Source: Hormoscilla sp. GUM202
GTDB lineage: Bacteria > Cyanobacteriota > Cyanobacteriia > Cyanobacteriales > Desertifilaceae
Direction of reading: 5' to 3'
Length of the DNA: 64,000 bases
NCBI GenBank assembly: GCA_005518205.2
Contig: RFFC02000013.1
Location: 1-64,000, forward strand
The notes under the pieces are model-generated. The model did no database searches. It saw only the letters and a list, made by a program, of their open reading frames with translations, and was not told the DNA's origin. Position numbers and translations under genes: made by a program. Every line of letters begins with the position of its first letter. The first letter of the stretch is position 1. This document shows positions 37,621 to 46,100 of the stretch, one piece after another.

Positions 37621-38352
37621 ATGAACAATATAATGAAACAACCAAAGGTAATTTTTTTAGATGCCGTTGGCACCCTGTTTGGCATCCGGGGAACTGTAGG
37701 TGAAGTGTATGCAATGCTAGCGCGTCAGTCAGGTGTCGAGGTAGCAGCTGAGGCCCTAGATGCAGCATTCATCCAGAGTTTTAGATCCTCTCGGCCAGCT
37801 GCATTCCCCGGAATAAACCCAGTCGATATCCCCACCCATGAATATAACTGGTGGAAAGTAATCGCCATGCAAACATTTCAACAAGTAAGGGTTTGGCAAC
37901 AGTTTTCCGACTTTGACAGTTTCTTTAGCAAACTATACGCTTACTTTGCTACAACAGATCCCTGGTTTGTCTATCCCGATGTCTTTTCCGCCTTATCATC
38001 TTGGCAGCAGTCCGGGATCGAGTTAGGAGTTTTATCTAACTTTGATTCTCGGATCTACTCAGTATTACAAGCATTCGGACTGGCAGAATTTTTCAGATCC
38101 GTGACAATATCTACAGAAGTAGGTGCTGCTAAACCCGATCGCCATATTTTTGCAGCCGCCTTAGCAAAACATAATTGTTTTCCGAGTGACGCCTGGCACA
38201 TTGGCGATAGCTTTAAGGAAGATTATCAAGCAGCCCAAAAGGCTGGTTTACAAGCCATCTGGCTAAAAAGAAATAATCAGGAAGCAGCAGGTACGGAAGA
38301 GGGCGACTTCTGGACAACTTTACAGCCTCAGAACCAGACGTTCGACAATTAA
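37621..38352 (+). CDS. HAD-superfamily hydrolase (subfamily IA, REG-2-like)
   Basis: A 243-residue haloacid-dehalogenase-type phosphatase. Motif I is VIFLDAVGTLFG: the nucleophile Asp is present but the usual Asp two residues later is Val, a form common in REG-2/HDHD3-like proteins. Motif II Ser is in LGVLSNFDSR; motif III Lys in GAAKPDRHIF; motif IV in AWHIGDSFKEDYQAA. A helical cap domain lies between I and II. The ATG at 37621 (MNNIMKQPKVIF) is chosen; the GTG at 37537 would translate repeat sequence. Substrate unknown. Confidence 0.87.
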   Translation: MNNIMKQPKVIFLDAVGTLFGIRGTVGEVYAMLARQSGVEVAAEALDAAFIQSFRSSRPAAFPGINPVDIPTHEYNWWKVIAMQTFQQVRVWQQFSDFDSFFSKLYAYFATTDPWFVYPDVFSALSSWQQSGIELGVLSNFDSRIYSVLQAFGLAEFFRSVTISTEVGAAKPDRHIFAAALAKHNCFPSDAWHIGDSFKEDYQAAQKAGLQAIWLKRNNQEAAGTEEGDFWTTLQPQNQTFDN

Positions 38353-38691
38353 ATAAAGATTTCTTCTGATTCAGGACTATAGATATAATCATAATTAAAA
38401 TTAAAGCTTTTAATATTTATCATGATAGAAAAGCCAAATTCCGTGACAATATTTGTAGTAAATGTGGCTACGATCAGCTCAATCACTTTCTTGTCTGACA
38501 AAATCGGTTCTTCGACAAAGTAACTCCGTTTAGCAAAGAAGAAATTTTCATCTTTGGGCATAATAATTCCATTAATTCTATGTGCATGTTGAATGGGCTT
38601 AATATAATTTTTGATAAAATCTTCCTGATTAATCTGCATTATATATAATCTTTCATGTTGTAACCAACTCATTTTAAACCAATAGTCCGGA

Positions 38692-40135
38692 CATTTTTGA
38701 GACTCCCTTTAGTAATACGAGCTGTAGCATCAAAAAAATACGCTTTGTAATACTATATGTATTACGTGATGTCGGTTGAAGAGGGAGTTTGGAGGAAAGC
38801 TATCCACCGTATAGAGTACGGTAGTAATGGATAGTCTCAAGAGGATCCTAACCGAACTGCTGGAAACAGTAGGCCATTTCTATAAACCCCAACGCCAGTT
38901 TCTGCTAACCTTGATAACCACCATTTTCGTGGTTTGCGGCAAAGTCAACTACACAAACCTGAGTCGGTATAGTCACTTGTCAGAACGTACCTATCGCCGT
39001 CACTTTCAACAAGGATTGGGTCTCGAAGGTCTCAACCAAAGGCTGATCTCCCAGGTTCGAGGGTCTGATAATGAGCAGATAGTCGTTGTGGATTGCACCT
39101 TTCTCGAAAAAAGTGGTCGTCACACCCACGGTCTCGATTGGTTTTATAACGGCAAAACCCAGCGTCCTGAACGGGGTCTGGAGTGGTCAGTTGTGGCGAT
39201 TGTAGACATCGAGCAGAATACGGGCTATACGTTATCTGCACAACAAACCGTTGCTGGCTTGGCCACTCAAGGGTCGGCAACACCGGCAACACCGGCATCT
39301 GCACAACAGATCTCAGCTAGCTTGGCCACTCAGGCGGAGGCGGAGGCAATACCCCCAGCACAGAGGTACAAAGGCAACCGGATAGACTTCTATCTGGGGC
39401 ATTTGGCCTACTGTCAGAACTATTTTCCGACTGGGGTGCGCTATGTGGTCACTGATGGCTTCTACACCAAGTATAAGTGGGTTGAAGGGGTTGTGCAATT
39501 GGGGTTGCACTCCATCGGCAAACTGCGCTGTGATGCTAACCGAAAGTTCCTCTACAGCGGACCGCAGAAACGACGGGGACGACGCCGACGCTACGCCGGT
39601 AAAGTCGATTTGACTGACCCCAGTCGCTTTGAGTTCGTTAAGACCCTTGATGATGGCGTCCAGCTTTATACAGCGGTGGTGTGGTCTGTGAGTCTCCACC
39701 GGCGCATTCGTCTGGCCTCTTTGCTCAAAGAGCACAATGGCAAGCGCAGTTATGTGGCAAAGTTCTCAACCAACCTGGATATTGACCCCCAGATGCTATA
39801 TCAATACTACAGCGCTAGGTTCCAGATTGAATTCATTTTCCGTGATGGGCGTCAGTTTACTGGACTTGCTGATTGTCAAGCACGCTCACCAGAAGCACTT
39901 GATTCCCATGTCAATGCTAGTCTCACGGCCCTGAATCTCGCCAAAACAGCTTTACAACAGTCGCAACCTGCAACCGACCAGTTGAGTTTCTCCATCGCCT
40001 CCTATAAACGGCTTGCGCTCAACGAGCATCTTTTGAACTTATTTATTTCCATGTTTGACCTGGAGCCAACTTTGATAAAATCTCACCCAAACTACCAGAA
40101 CCTACTTGCCTACGGGGCTATAGCCTCCTGATTTT
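38692..40135 (+). mobile_element. IS4-like insertion sequence
   Basis: About 1444 bases inserted in a conserved gene. GTCCGGA flanks both sides (38685-38691 and 40136-40142), a 6-7 base target duplication. Left end CATTTTTGAGACTCCC and right end read inward (C)AAAATCAGGAGGCTA are only weakly inverted. It carries one transposase gene that looks complete. Confidence 0.8.
38827..40131 (+). CDS. DDE transposase (IS4-like)
   Basis: A 434-residue transposase. The N-terminal region (FLLTLITTIFVVCGKVNYTN, YSHLSERTYRRHFQQGLG) is followed by the first catalytic Asp in QIVVVDCTFLEKSG, a second in RYVVTDGFYTKYKW, and the Glu in YYSARFQIEFIFRDGRQF, which matches the Y-R-E signature of IS4-type enzymes. 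Between them is an Ala/Thr/Gln-rich insertion with an internal duplication (LSAQQTVAGLATQ and SAQQISASLATQ), probably a repeat expansion. Exact IS family not certain. Confidence 0.85.
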   Translation: MDSLKRILTELLETVGHFYKPQRQFLLTLITTIFVVCGKVNYTNLSRYSHLSERTYRRHFQQGLGLEGLNQRLISQVRGSDNEQIVVVDCTFLEKSGRHTHGLDWFYNGKTQRPERGLEWSVVAIVDIEQNTGYTLSAQQTVAGLATQGSATPATPASAQQISASLATQAEAEAIPPAQRYKGNRIDFYLGHLAYCQNYFPTGVRYVVTDGFYTKYKWVEGVVQLGLHSIGKLRCDANRKFLYSGPQKRRGRRRRYAGKVDLTDPSRFEFVKTLDDGVQLYTAVVWSVSLHRRIRLASLLKEHNGKRSYVAKFSTNLDIDPQMLYQYYSARFQIEFIFRDGRQFTGLADCQARSPEALDSHVNASLTALNLAKTALQQSQPATDQLSFSIASYKRLALNEHLLNLFISMFDLEPTLIKSHPNYQNLLAYGAIAS

Positions 40136-40591
40136 GTCCGGAGTATTGTTAAACATAATTTTCATAATTTCAAAGCCAAGAATATAATTGAAGACATTAT
40201 TTTTTTCTTCAACACTAAGAACTAGACGGAGCACAGATTCTAAATATTGGTCAGGCTGGATGCGCAGATCGTGAGCTGAATGAATATAAAACTGTTTAAT
40301 ATAGCTTCTCAATATATCTTCCCTGAGGTTTGTCCGAATTTGAAATTGTTTGAGATAGCGTTGAACTTTATTTTTAGTATAGCGGTCTTCGAGCATTTTT
40401 GAGACCAAGCCATCTGCCGTATAATCATCTAAAAATTCAGCTTGGGTTTCCGGAGAAGCAGAAAGCAGAAGATGACATAAAGACAAAACATAACGGCGGT
40501 GTTGCCAGGGCAAACTTTCCGCCCATTTTCTAGCTTCGGGAGGTAGTTTCTGAATCATACTTTTCAAATTGTCGCCTTCATTCATAACCAT

Positions 40592-41117
40592 AAAATTGAG
40601 TAAGGAAAACAAACCGTGTAGCGCTAGCGTGCCCAGGTGCGAGAGTCGCTGCAAGCAACTGAGATAATTATATAATTGAAGAGCGCAGTTCGAGGTCTCC
40701 TGGTCGGGAGATGTATCCTGGGGCGAGGTATCTCCCGGGAGCGCTAGTCGCACAAAAGGGGAGATACCTCGCGCTAATCGCACTACCCAGAATACAGAAT
40801 ACATCGTACTCGCACTACTCAGGAGACCTCGAAGCCTGAATAATCTAGAATGAGAGGATTACCTATGGGAGAACTGGCAGCAGGAGCAGGGCAATAATTA
40901 AGAAATCCAGTTTTGTGTCAAAACTGGATTGGAAAACACGGGTAAATATACTTATAGGCAGGCCAGTAAGCACCCAGATATGACAAGATGCCCCCTAATG
41001 CTGTATTTTAGATGTAGTAGTGAAGTCAGTAAAATAACTGACAGTCCGCATAAGATAAATGCTATTAATAGTTGTTAGCTTAAGCCAACAAACAAGCGCA
41101 AGCCACGGAAGATAACT
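40592..41117. repeat. repeat-rich intergenic region
   Basis: Contains palindromic GAGGTATCTCCCGGGAGCGC with GGGGAGATACCTCGCGC (40727-40775), GGTCTCCTGGTCGGGAG and CAGGAGACCTCGAAG, and AATCCAGTTTTGTGTCAAAA with its complement (40902-40935). The frame continuing upstream of the split gene through here is built from repeats. Immediate upstream of nurA (41040-41117) looks like ordinary promoter sequence. Confidence 0.6.
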
Positions 41118-42317
41118 ATGCCACTCAAGCAGTCCCAAGTTCTGTCTCTACTTCAAACAAGGCGATCGGACTTTAAGAGATTTGACCAAAGTGCTGCCAT
41201 AGTAAAGCGGTATAGGGAAGCATGGGCAGCAGCAGCATCTGATTTTTCTGAACTGGCCCGATCGCGTAGCGTGCGCGCAGCGCATTCGTCCGATTTTTCC
41301 GGAACGGTGGGGCCCCTGGCAGCAGTACCATTGGAGAAAGTTGCCAGTCAGGCAATCCCCTTTGAGATCGAATTGACGAACCAGGAGGAAAGATTAGCAT
41401 GGGCGCGGCCACGGCTGACAGGAGTAACCACCTTTGCCGTGGATGGTTCCCAAATTTATCCTAGTAAAGATTTCTCAATCCCGATCGCCCTCATCCAAGT
41501 AGGATGGTATGAAAATCAGCACTTGCCCGCCAGCGCTTATCAGAAAGATGTGGCGGTCGATATTTTGACTCCAGCCCAGCTGCGGACATCGGGTTCGAGT
41601 AGCCAGGCTCTAGAGCGGGTCGTTAACCGGCGTCGGTTTGAGTTGGAAATCAGGCGGCTGATTAAGTATATGCAGGAGCATCGTCAGGATGGCTCACGGA
41701 CTCTAGTCTTCTACGACGGATCTTTGATTGCTAGTTTTGCCGAAACCCAAGATCCAGAGAGCCGGGAATTTTACGTGCAAAATCTGCGACAGCTGTTACA
41801 TACTAGCGAACGATGTCGGGTGCCTTTAGTCGGTTATATCGATACCACAACTGCTCGCGACCTGACAGAGACTTTGCGAGAGTTGTTTGCCTTGCCAGAA
41901 ATGCCTGGACTTAACGATGCCCAACTGCTGCACCCTCAAATGCAGTGGGACTCGCGAACTGGACTCTGGAGGTGCCAACGCCCTGGTATTCTCAAGGAAT
42001 ACGGATCTTGGGCTGACAAAATCGCCTTCTGTTATTTGAAAACCAATGACGGTTATCCGGCTCGCCTGGAAATGCCAATATGGATATATGAAGATCGAAA
42101 AGACTCTTTACTGGAGCGGGCGATCGACTGGGTAATGGGTGAAGTAATTATCGGTCGCGGTTACCCCTACGCCATTGAAACAGCAGATCAAACAGCCGTA
42201 CTGCAAGCAAAGGATCGGCAACTCTTTTACCAACTGCTGCAAGACTGGGCCGACAAAGAAAAGTTGAATCTCCGTCTTTCCCGCAAAATGGTCAGCAAAG
42301 TGCGCCGTCGTTCGTAG
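41118..42317 (+). CDS. NurA-domain nuclease
   Basis: NurA proteins are 5'-3' nucleases first described in archaeal double-strand-break repair; cyanobacterial homologues usually stand alone. The 399-residue protein has TTFAVDGSQIYPSKDFSIPI (metal-binding Asp region, about 107-125), TLVFYDGSLIASFAETQD (second Asp) and a C-terminal RGYPYAIETADQTAVL, all typical of the domain. Residues about 50-60 (ARSRSVRAAHS) are encoded by a dispersed repeat, GATCGCGTAGCGTGCGCGCA (41260-41285), so the N-terminal part carries an in-frame repeat insertion. The start at 41118 is the first ATG and fits homologues. Confidence 0.85.
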   Translation: MPLKQSQVLSLLQTRRSDFKRFDQSAAIVKRYREAWAAAASDFSELARSRSVRAAHSSDFSGTVGPLAAVPLEKVASQAIPFEIELTNQEERLAWARPRLTGVTTFAVDGSQIYPSKDFSIPIALIQVGWYENQHLPASAYQKDVAVDILTPAQLRTSGSSSQALERVVNRRRFELEIRRLIKYMQEHRQDGSRTLVFYDGSLIASFAETQDPESREFYVQNLRQLLHTSERCRVPLVGYIDTTTARDLTETLRELFALPEMPGLNDAQLLHPQMQWDSRTGLWRCQRPGILKEYGSWADKIAFCYLKTNDGYPARLEMPIWIYEDRKDSLLERAIDWVMGEVIIGRGYPYAIETADQTAVLQAKDRQLFYQLLQDWADKEKLNLRLSRKMVSKVRRRS

Positions 42318-42336
42318 GGCGGGCGGATCGCCTGCC
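42312..42336. repeat. GGGCGGGCGGATCGCCTGCCC palindromic repeat
   Basis: Begins at the nurA stop codon. Same family as the two units at 37562-37610, in reverse orientation. Confidence 0.75.
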
Positions 42337-42388
42337 CGTCAATTGTAATTCGCAATTGGCAAAAATTACCAACCATCATTCAGAAAAT

Positions 42389-42811
42389 ATGCAACGCCGA
42401 TATGAGTTTTTAATTCCAGGTTTGGTTGTTGTTGCCTGTATTGGCCCAACTTGGGCCAGTTCTGCTTCTATATCCTCTCAGGAAGTTCGGGTCACAAACT
42501 ACGCCCAGTCTTTACCAAACCGATCGGCAGAACCAGAAAAGCCGTCGTGTGTGCGGGCGGGATGATACAAATGATTTAACTGTACAGTTGATTCCTTTTG
42601 TGGATCTGGGCATGGTCTGGAATAAGTTTGATAATCCCAATTCTTTACCGAAACAGACCTTTCTTGCTAGTTTCGTTTGGGATTAGCTTGGCAGCCTTTA
42701 CCTGGCGTCGATATGCGATTTGACTATGCTTTGCCTTTGGTTGACCTGGACGATCGGGATAACAATGCTCAAGATAGCGGTTTTTCCTTCAGCATTAATT
42801 TTCAACTTTGA
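42389..42811 (+). pseudogene. ShlB/FhaC-type two-partner-secretion transporter, deleted
   Basis: The ATG at 42389 opens a signal-peptide-like frame (FLIPGLVVVACIGPTWASSA) of about 58 codons. After it, other frames encode the end of a TpsB beta-barrel: LTVQLIPFVDLGMVWNKFDN, then after a frameshift GLAWQPLPGVDMRFDYALPL and DSGFSFSINFQL, ending at 42811 with the C-terminal aromatic-rich strand of outer-membrane proteins. The POTRA domains and most of the barrel (roughly 450 residues) are missing. TpsB proteins export large hemagglutinin-like exoproteins, none of which remains here. Confidence 0.72.
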
Positions 42812-42820
42812 TAGTTCAAT

Positions 42821-43014
42821 TTACCAAGGGTTACCAATCATCGTGAAAGCAGACCAGAAGTAAGGATGGGATAGAGATGTCTGTTGAATGCCTCTGAGAG
42901 TTGGGGGTAAAAAGATGCCTTCTGCTACTGCTGGCAGATGCAGGCGATCGCCCTCCAAATGGATGCGCCCAGAAATCATCGCCATCTGGGCCTGGCCAAT
43001 TTGGGTTTTGAGGT
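42821..43014 (-). pseudogene. CHAT-domain protein C-terminal fragment
   Basis: The minus frame reads LKTQIGQAQMAMISGRIHLE, then GDRLHLPAVAEGIFLPPTLR and ends SLSHPYFWSAFTMIGNPW and stop. HPYFWSAFTMIGNPW is the classic end of CHAT (caspase HetF-associated TPR) proteases in cyanobacteria. The catalytic His/Cys part is gone. It converges on the TpsB remnant with nine bases between the stops. CHAT and two-partner-secretion genes often cluster in filamentous cyanobacteria, so a former cluster has been deleted. Confidence 0.7.
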
Positions 43015-43194
43015 TCTATAGGTAGCAACTTAGGCTAAACTATAGCGGCTCTGCGGACTGTGACCGGAGGCAGAGCCCGTTCCCAGGCTCTGCTGGCTGG
43101 CGAGGCCTGGGAACGAGAGAATTATTACCTGAACAAATCACACCCCTACAATAGCGGAGCCCCCCAGGGAGAACAACGGCGTTACCGTAACTAA

Positions 43195-46100
43195 CTAAAC
43201 AAAATCAGTAGAATCAAGAAGCTGATAATCAATTCCCGGCAAAATTGCCAACACTTCCCCAGAAGCCTTGACCTCAGAAGTCAAACTGCCCTGATGAAAG
43301 ACAAAATTTAAACTATTAAAATCCAAACCTCCTTCTAACCGGATTTTGTCCGTGTGATTCGTAAAGTTGTAGATGGTATCCTGGCCCATGCCCGGGGCTA
43401 AGACAAAAGTATCCGCACCATTGCCTCCGTAAAGCGTGTCGTTTCCCTTGCCCCCGTCGAGGAGATCGTCTCCATCTTGGCCATAGAGGATGTCGTTGCC
43501 CCAGTTTCCGTAAAGCGTGTCGCTTCCGTTACCCCCGTAAAGCGTGTCGCTTCCGTTACCCCCGTCGAGGAGATCGTCTCCATCTTGGCCATAGAGGATG
43601 TCGTTGCCCCAGTTTCCGTAAAGCGTGTCGCTTCCGTTATTCCCGTAAAGCACGTCGCTTCCGTTACCCCCGTCGAGGAGATCGTCTCCATCTTGGCCAT
43701 AGAGGCTGTCGTTGTCCCCGTTTCCGTAAAGCGTGTCGTTTCCCTGACCCCCGTCGAGGAGATCGTCTCCCGATTGGCCATAGAGGGTATCGCTACCCTT
43801 GACCCCATAGAGGCTGTCGTTGCCCATGTATCCGTAAAGTATGTCTGCGTTTTCAGTGCCCCGGAGTTCGTAGTCTTTGGCAATGCCCGTGATGGGAGAC
43901 AATACCGTAATATTAAATTCATCTTCTACCTTGCCTCCCGCATCATCCCGTACAGTTACCGTCACGGGAAAATTGCCCAGAGTAGTAGGAGCGCCAATTA
44001 TCGCCCCACGTTTGGAGTCAATACTTAAACCGTTTGGCAAACCGCTGGCGCTGTAGCTACTAATGTTGTTGTTGATGTCGCCGAAGTGATCTCTGACATT
44101 GAGGTAGAAGTCCCGATTGAAAGCAGTAGACACGTCGTCAATCTCACTTTTCAGATAGGGATTGTTTTCCAATAGTGTGCGTGCTGACAACAGGTTGATA
44201 CTGTCGGGTATCGGACCGCTCAGGTAGTTTCCGTCCAGGTCAAGCTCTATCAAATTGCTGAGGGAACCCAACTCAGAGGGGATCGGACCGCTCAGGGAGT
44301 TGTGGTTTAGTTCGAGGATTCGCAAATTGCCGAGCGAGCCTAACTCAGAGGGTATCGGACCGCTCAGGGAGTTGTGGTTTAGGTCGAGGATTCGCAAATT
44401 GCCGAGCGAGCCTAACTCAGAGGGTATCGGACCGCTCAGGGAGTTGTGGTTTAGGTCGAGTTCTTGCAAATTGCCGAGCTCGCCCAACTCAGAGGGGATC
44501 GGACCGCTCAGGTCGTTGGAGTACAGGTCGAGGAATTGCAAATTGCCGAGCTCGCCCAACTCAGAGGGGATCGGACCGCTCAGGGAGTTGTCGTTCAGGT
44601 CGAGCAAGTGCAAATTGGTGAGGTCGCCTAACTCAGAGGGGAGCGTGCCGCTCAGGTCGTTATTGTACAACCAGAGGTATTGCAAACTGCTGAGGTCGCC
44701 TAACTCAGAGGGGAGCGTACCGCTCAGGTTGTTGCCGGACAGGTTGATGTAAGTCACCCGTGAGTTCAGACCTAATGAGATCCCATACCAGGCATTCACA
44801 TCATTAGCAAAGGGGGGAGTTGGGCTGCTGACATCCCAGCCTGTCTTATGCAGCCAATTATTTCCATCAGTGCTGTTATAGAGAGCCTGAAGGGCTGCAT
44901 AATCACCTGCATCGAGAGTACTAGAACCCGATACCTCAATATTAAATTCATCTTCTACCCGGCCTCCCGCATCATCCGATGCAGTTACCGTCACGGCAAA
45001 ATTGCCCGACTCAGTAGGCGTGCCATATATCAGCCCACTAGAGTCAATACTTAAACCGCCTGGCAAACCGCTAGCGCTGTAGCTAGTGATGTTGTCGTTG
45101 ATGTCGCCGAAGTTCTCGCTGACATTGAGCCTGAAGCCCCGACCGTAAGTAGCATCCACTACGTGAAGATCGGTTACCCGATACGGCGGATTTTCCAATC
45201 GTTTGGTTGCTGACAAATCGTCGATACTTCCGGGGATCGTACCGCTCAGGGAGTTGTCGTTCAGGTAGAGGCGTTCCAAATTGCTGAGGTCGCCTAACTC
45301 AGAGGGGATCGTACCGCTCAGGGAGTTGTCGTTCAGGTAGAGGCGTTCCAAATTGCCGAGCGAGCCTAACTCAGAGGGGATCGTACCGCTCAGGGAGTTG
45401 TTGTTTAGTTCGAGTTCAAGCAAATTGCTGAGGGAGCCTAACTCAGAGGGGAGCGTACCGCTCAGGGAGTTGTCGTTCAGATGAAGGTCTTGCAAATTGC
45501 CGAGCGAGCCTAACTCAGAGGGGATCGTACCGCGAAGGGATTTGTCGTCCAGGGAGATTTGCGTCACCCGCGAGCCCTCTACTGTCACCCCATCCCACCG
45601 ATCGACAACAGAAGCAGAGGGGGGAGTTTCGCTGCTGACATCCCAGCTTGCCTTACCATTCCAATCAATGCTGCCATAGAGAGCCTTCAGGACTGCATAA
45701 TCATTGGCATTGAGAACGTCAACGTCAATATTAAATTTATCTGTTACGTGGCCTCCCGCATCCGATGCAGTTACCGTCACCGTAAAACTGCCCGACTCAG
45801 TAGGCGTGCCAGATATCAGCCCACTAGTGGAATCGATAGTTAAACCCTGTGGCAAACCGCTGGCGCCGTAGCTATTAATGTTGTTGTTGATGTCGCCAAA
45901 GTAAGTGCTTACATTGAGGTCGAAGCCCTCACCGGAAGTAGCTGAGATGTTGGGAATCTCAGTTTCCATATACGGCGGATTTTCCAGTTCGAGGGTTTGC
46001 AAATTGCTGAAGAAGTTGTTTAACTCAGAGGGGATAGGACCTCGAAGGAAGTTACTGGCCAGGTTGAGCTGTGTCAAATTCGCGAGCTCACCTAACCCAG

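Larger units (their letters stand above)
38349..40585 (-). pseudogene. conserved cyanobacterial gene split by an IS4-like element
   Basis: The 5' part (40585-40136) starts MNEGDNLKSMIQKLPPEARK and runs to FEIMKIMFNNTPD. The 3' part (38691-38349) resumes as YWFKMSWLQHERLYIMQIN and ends YSPESEEIFI. Removing the IS and one copy of the TCCGGA duplication restores a single frame of about 260 residues. Homologues are conserved in cyanobacteria and, as I recall, are often mislabelled cobyrinic acid a,c-diamide synthase; the sequence shows no P-loop and I assign no function. The 38349 stop overlaps the end of the convergent HAD gene by four bases. Confidence 0.8.
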
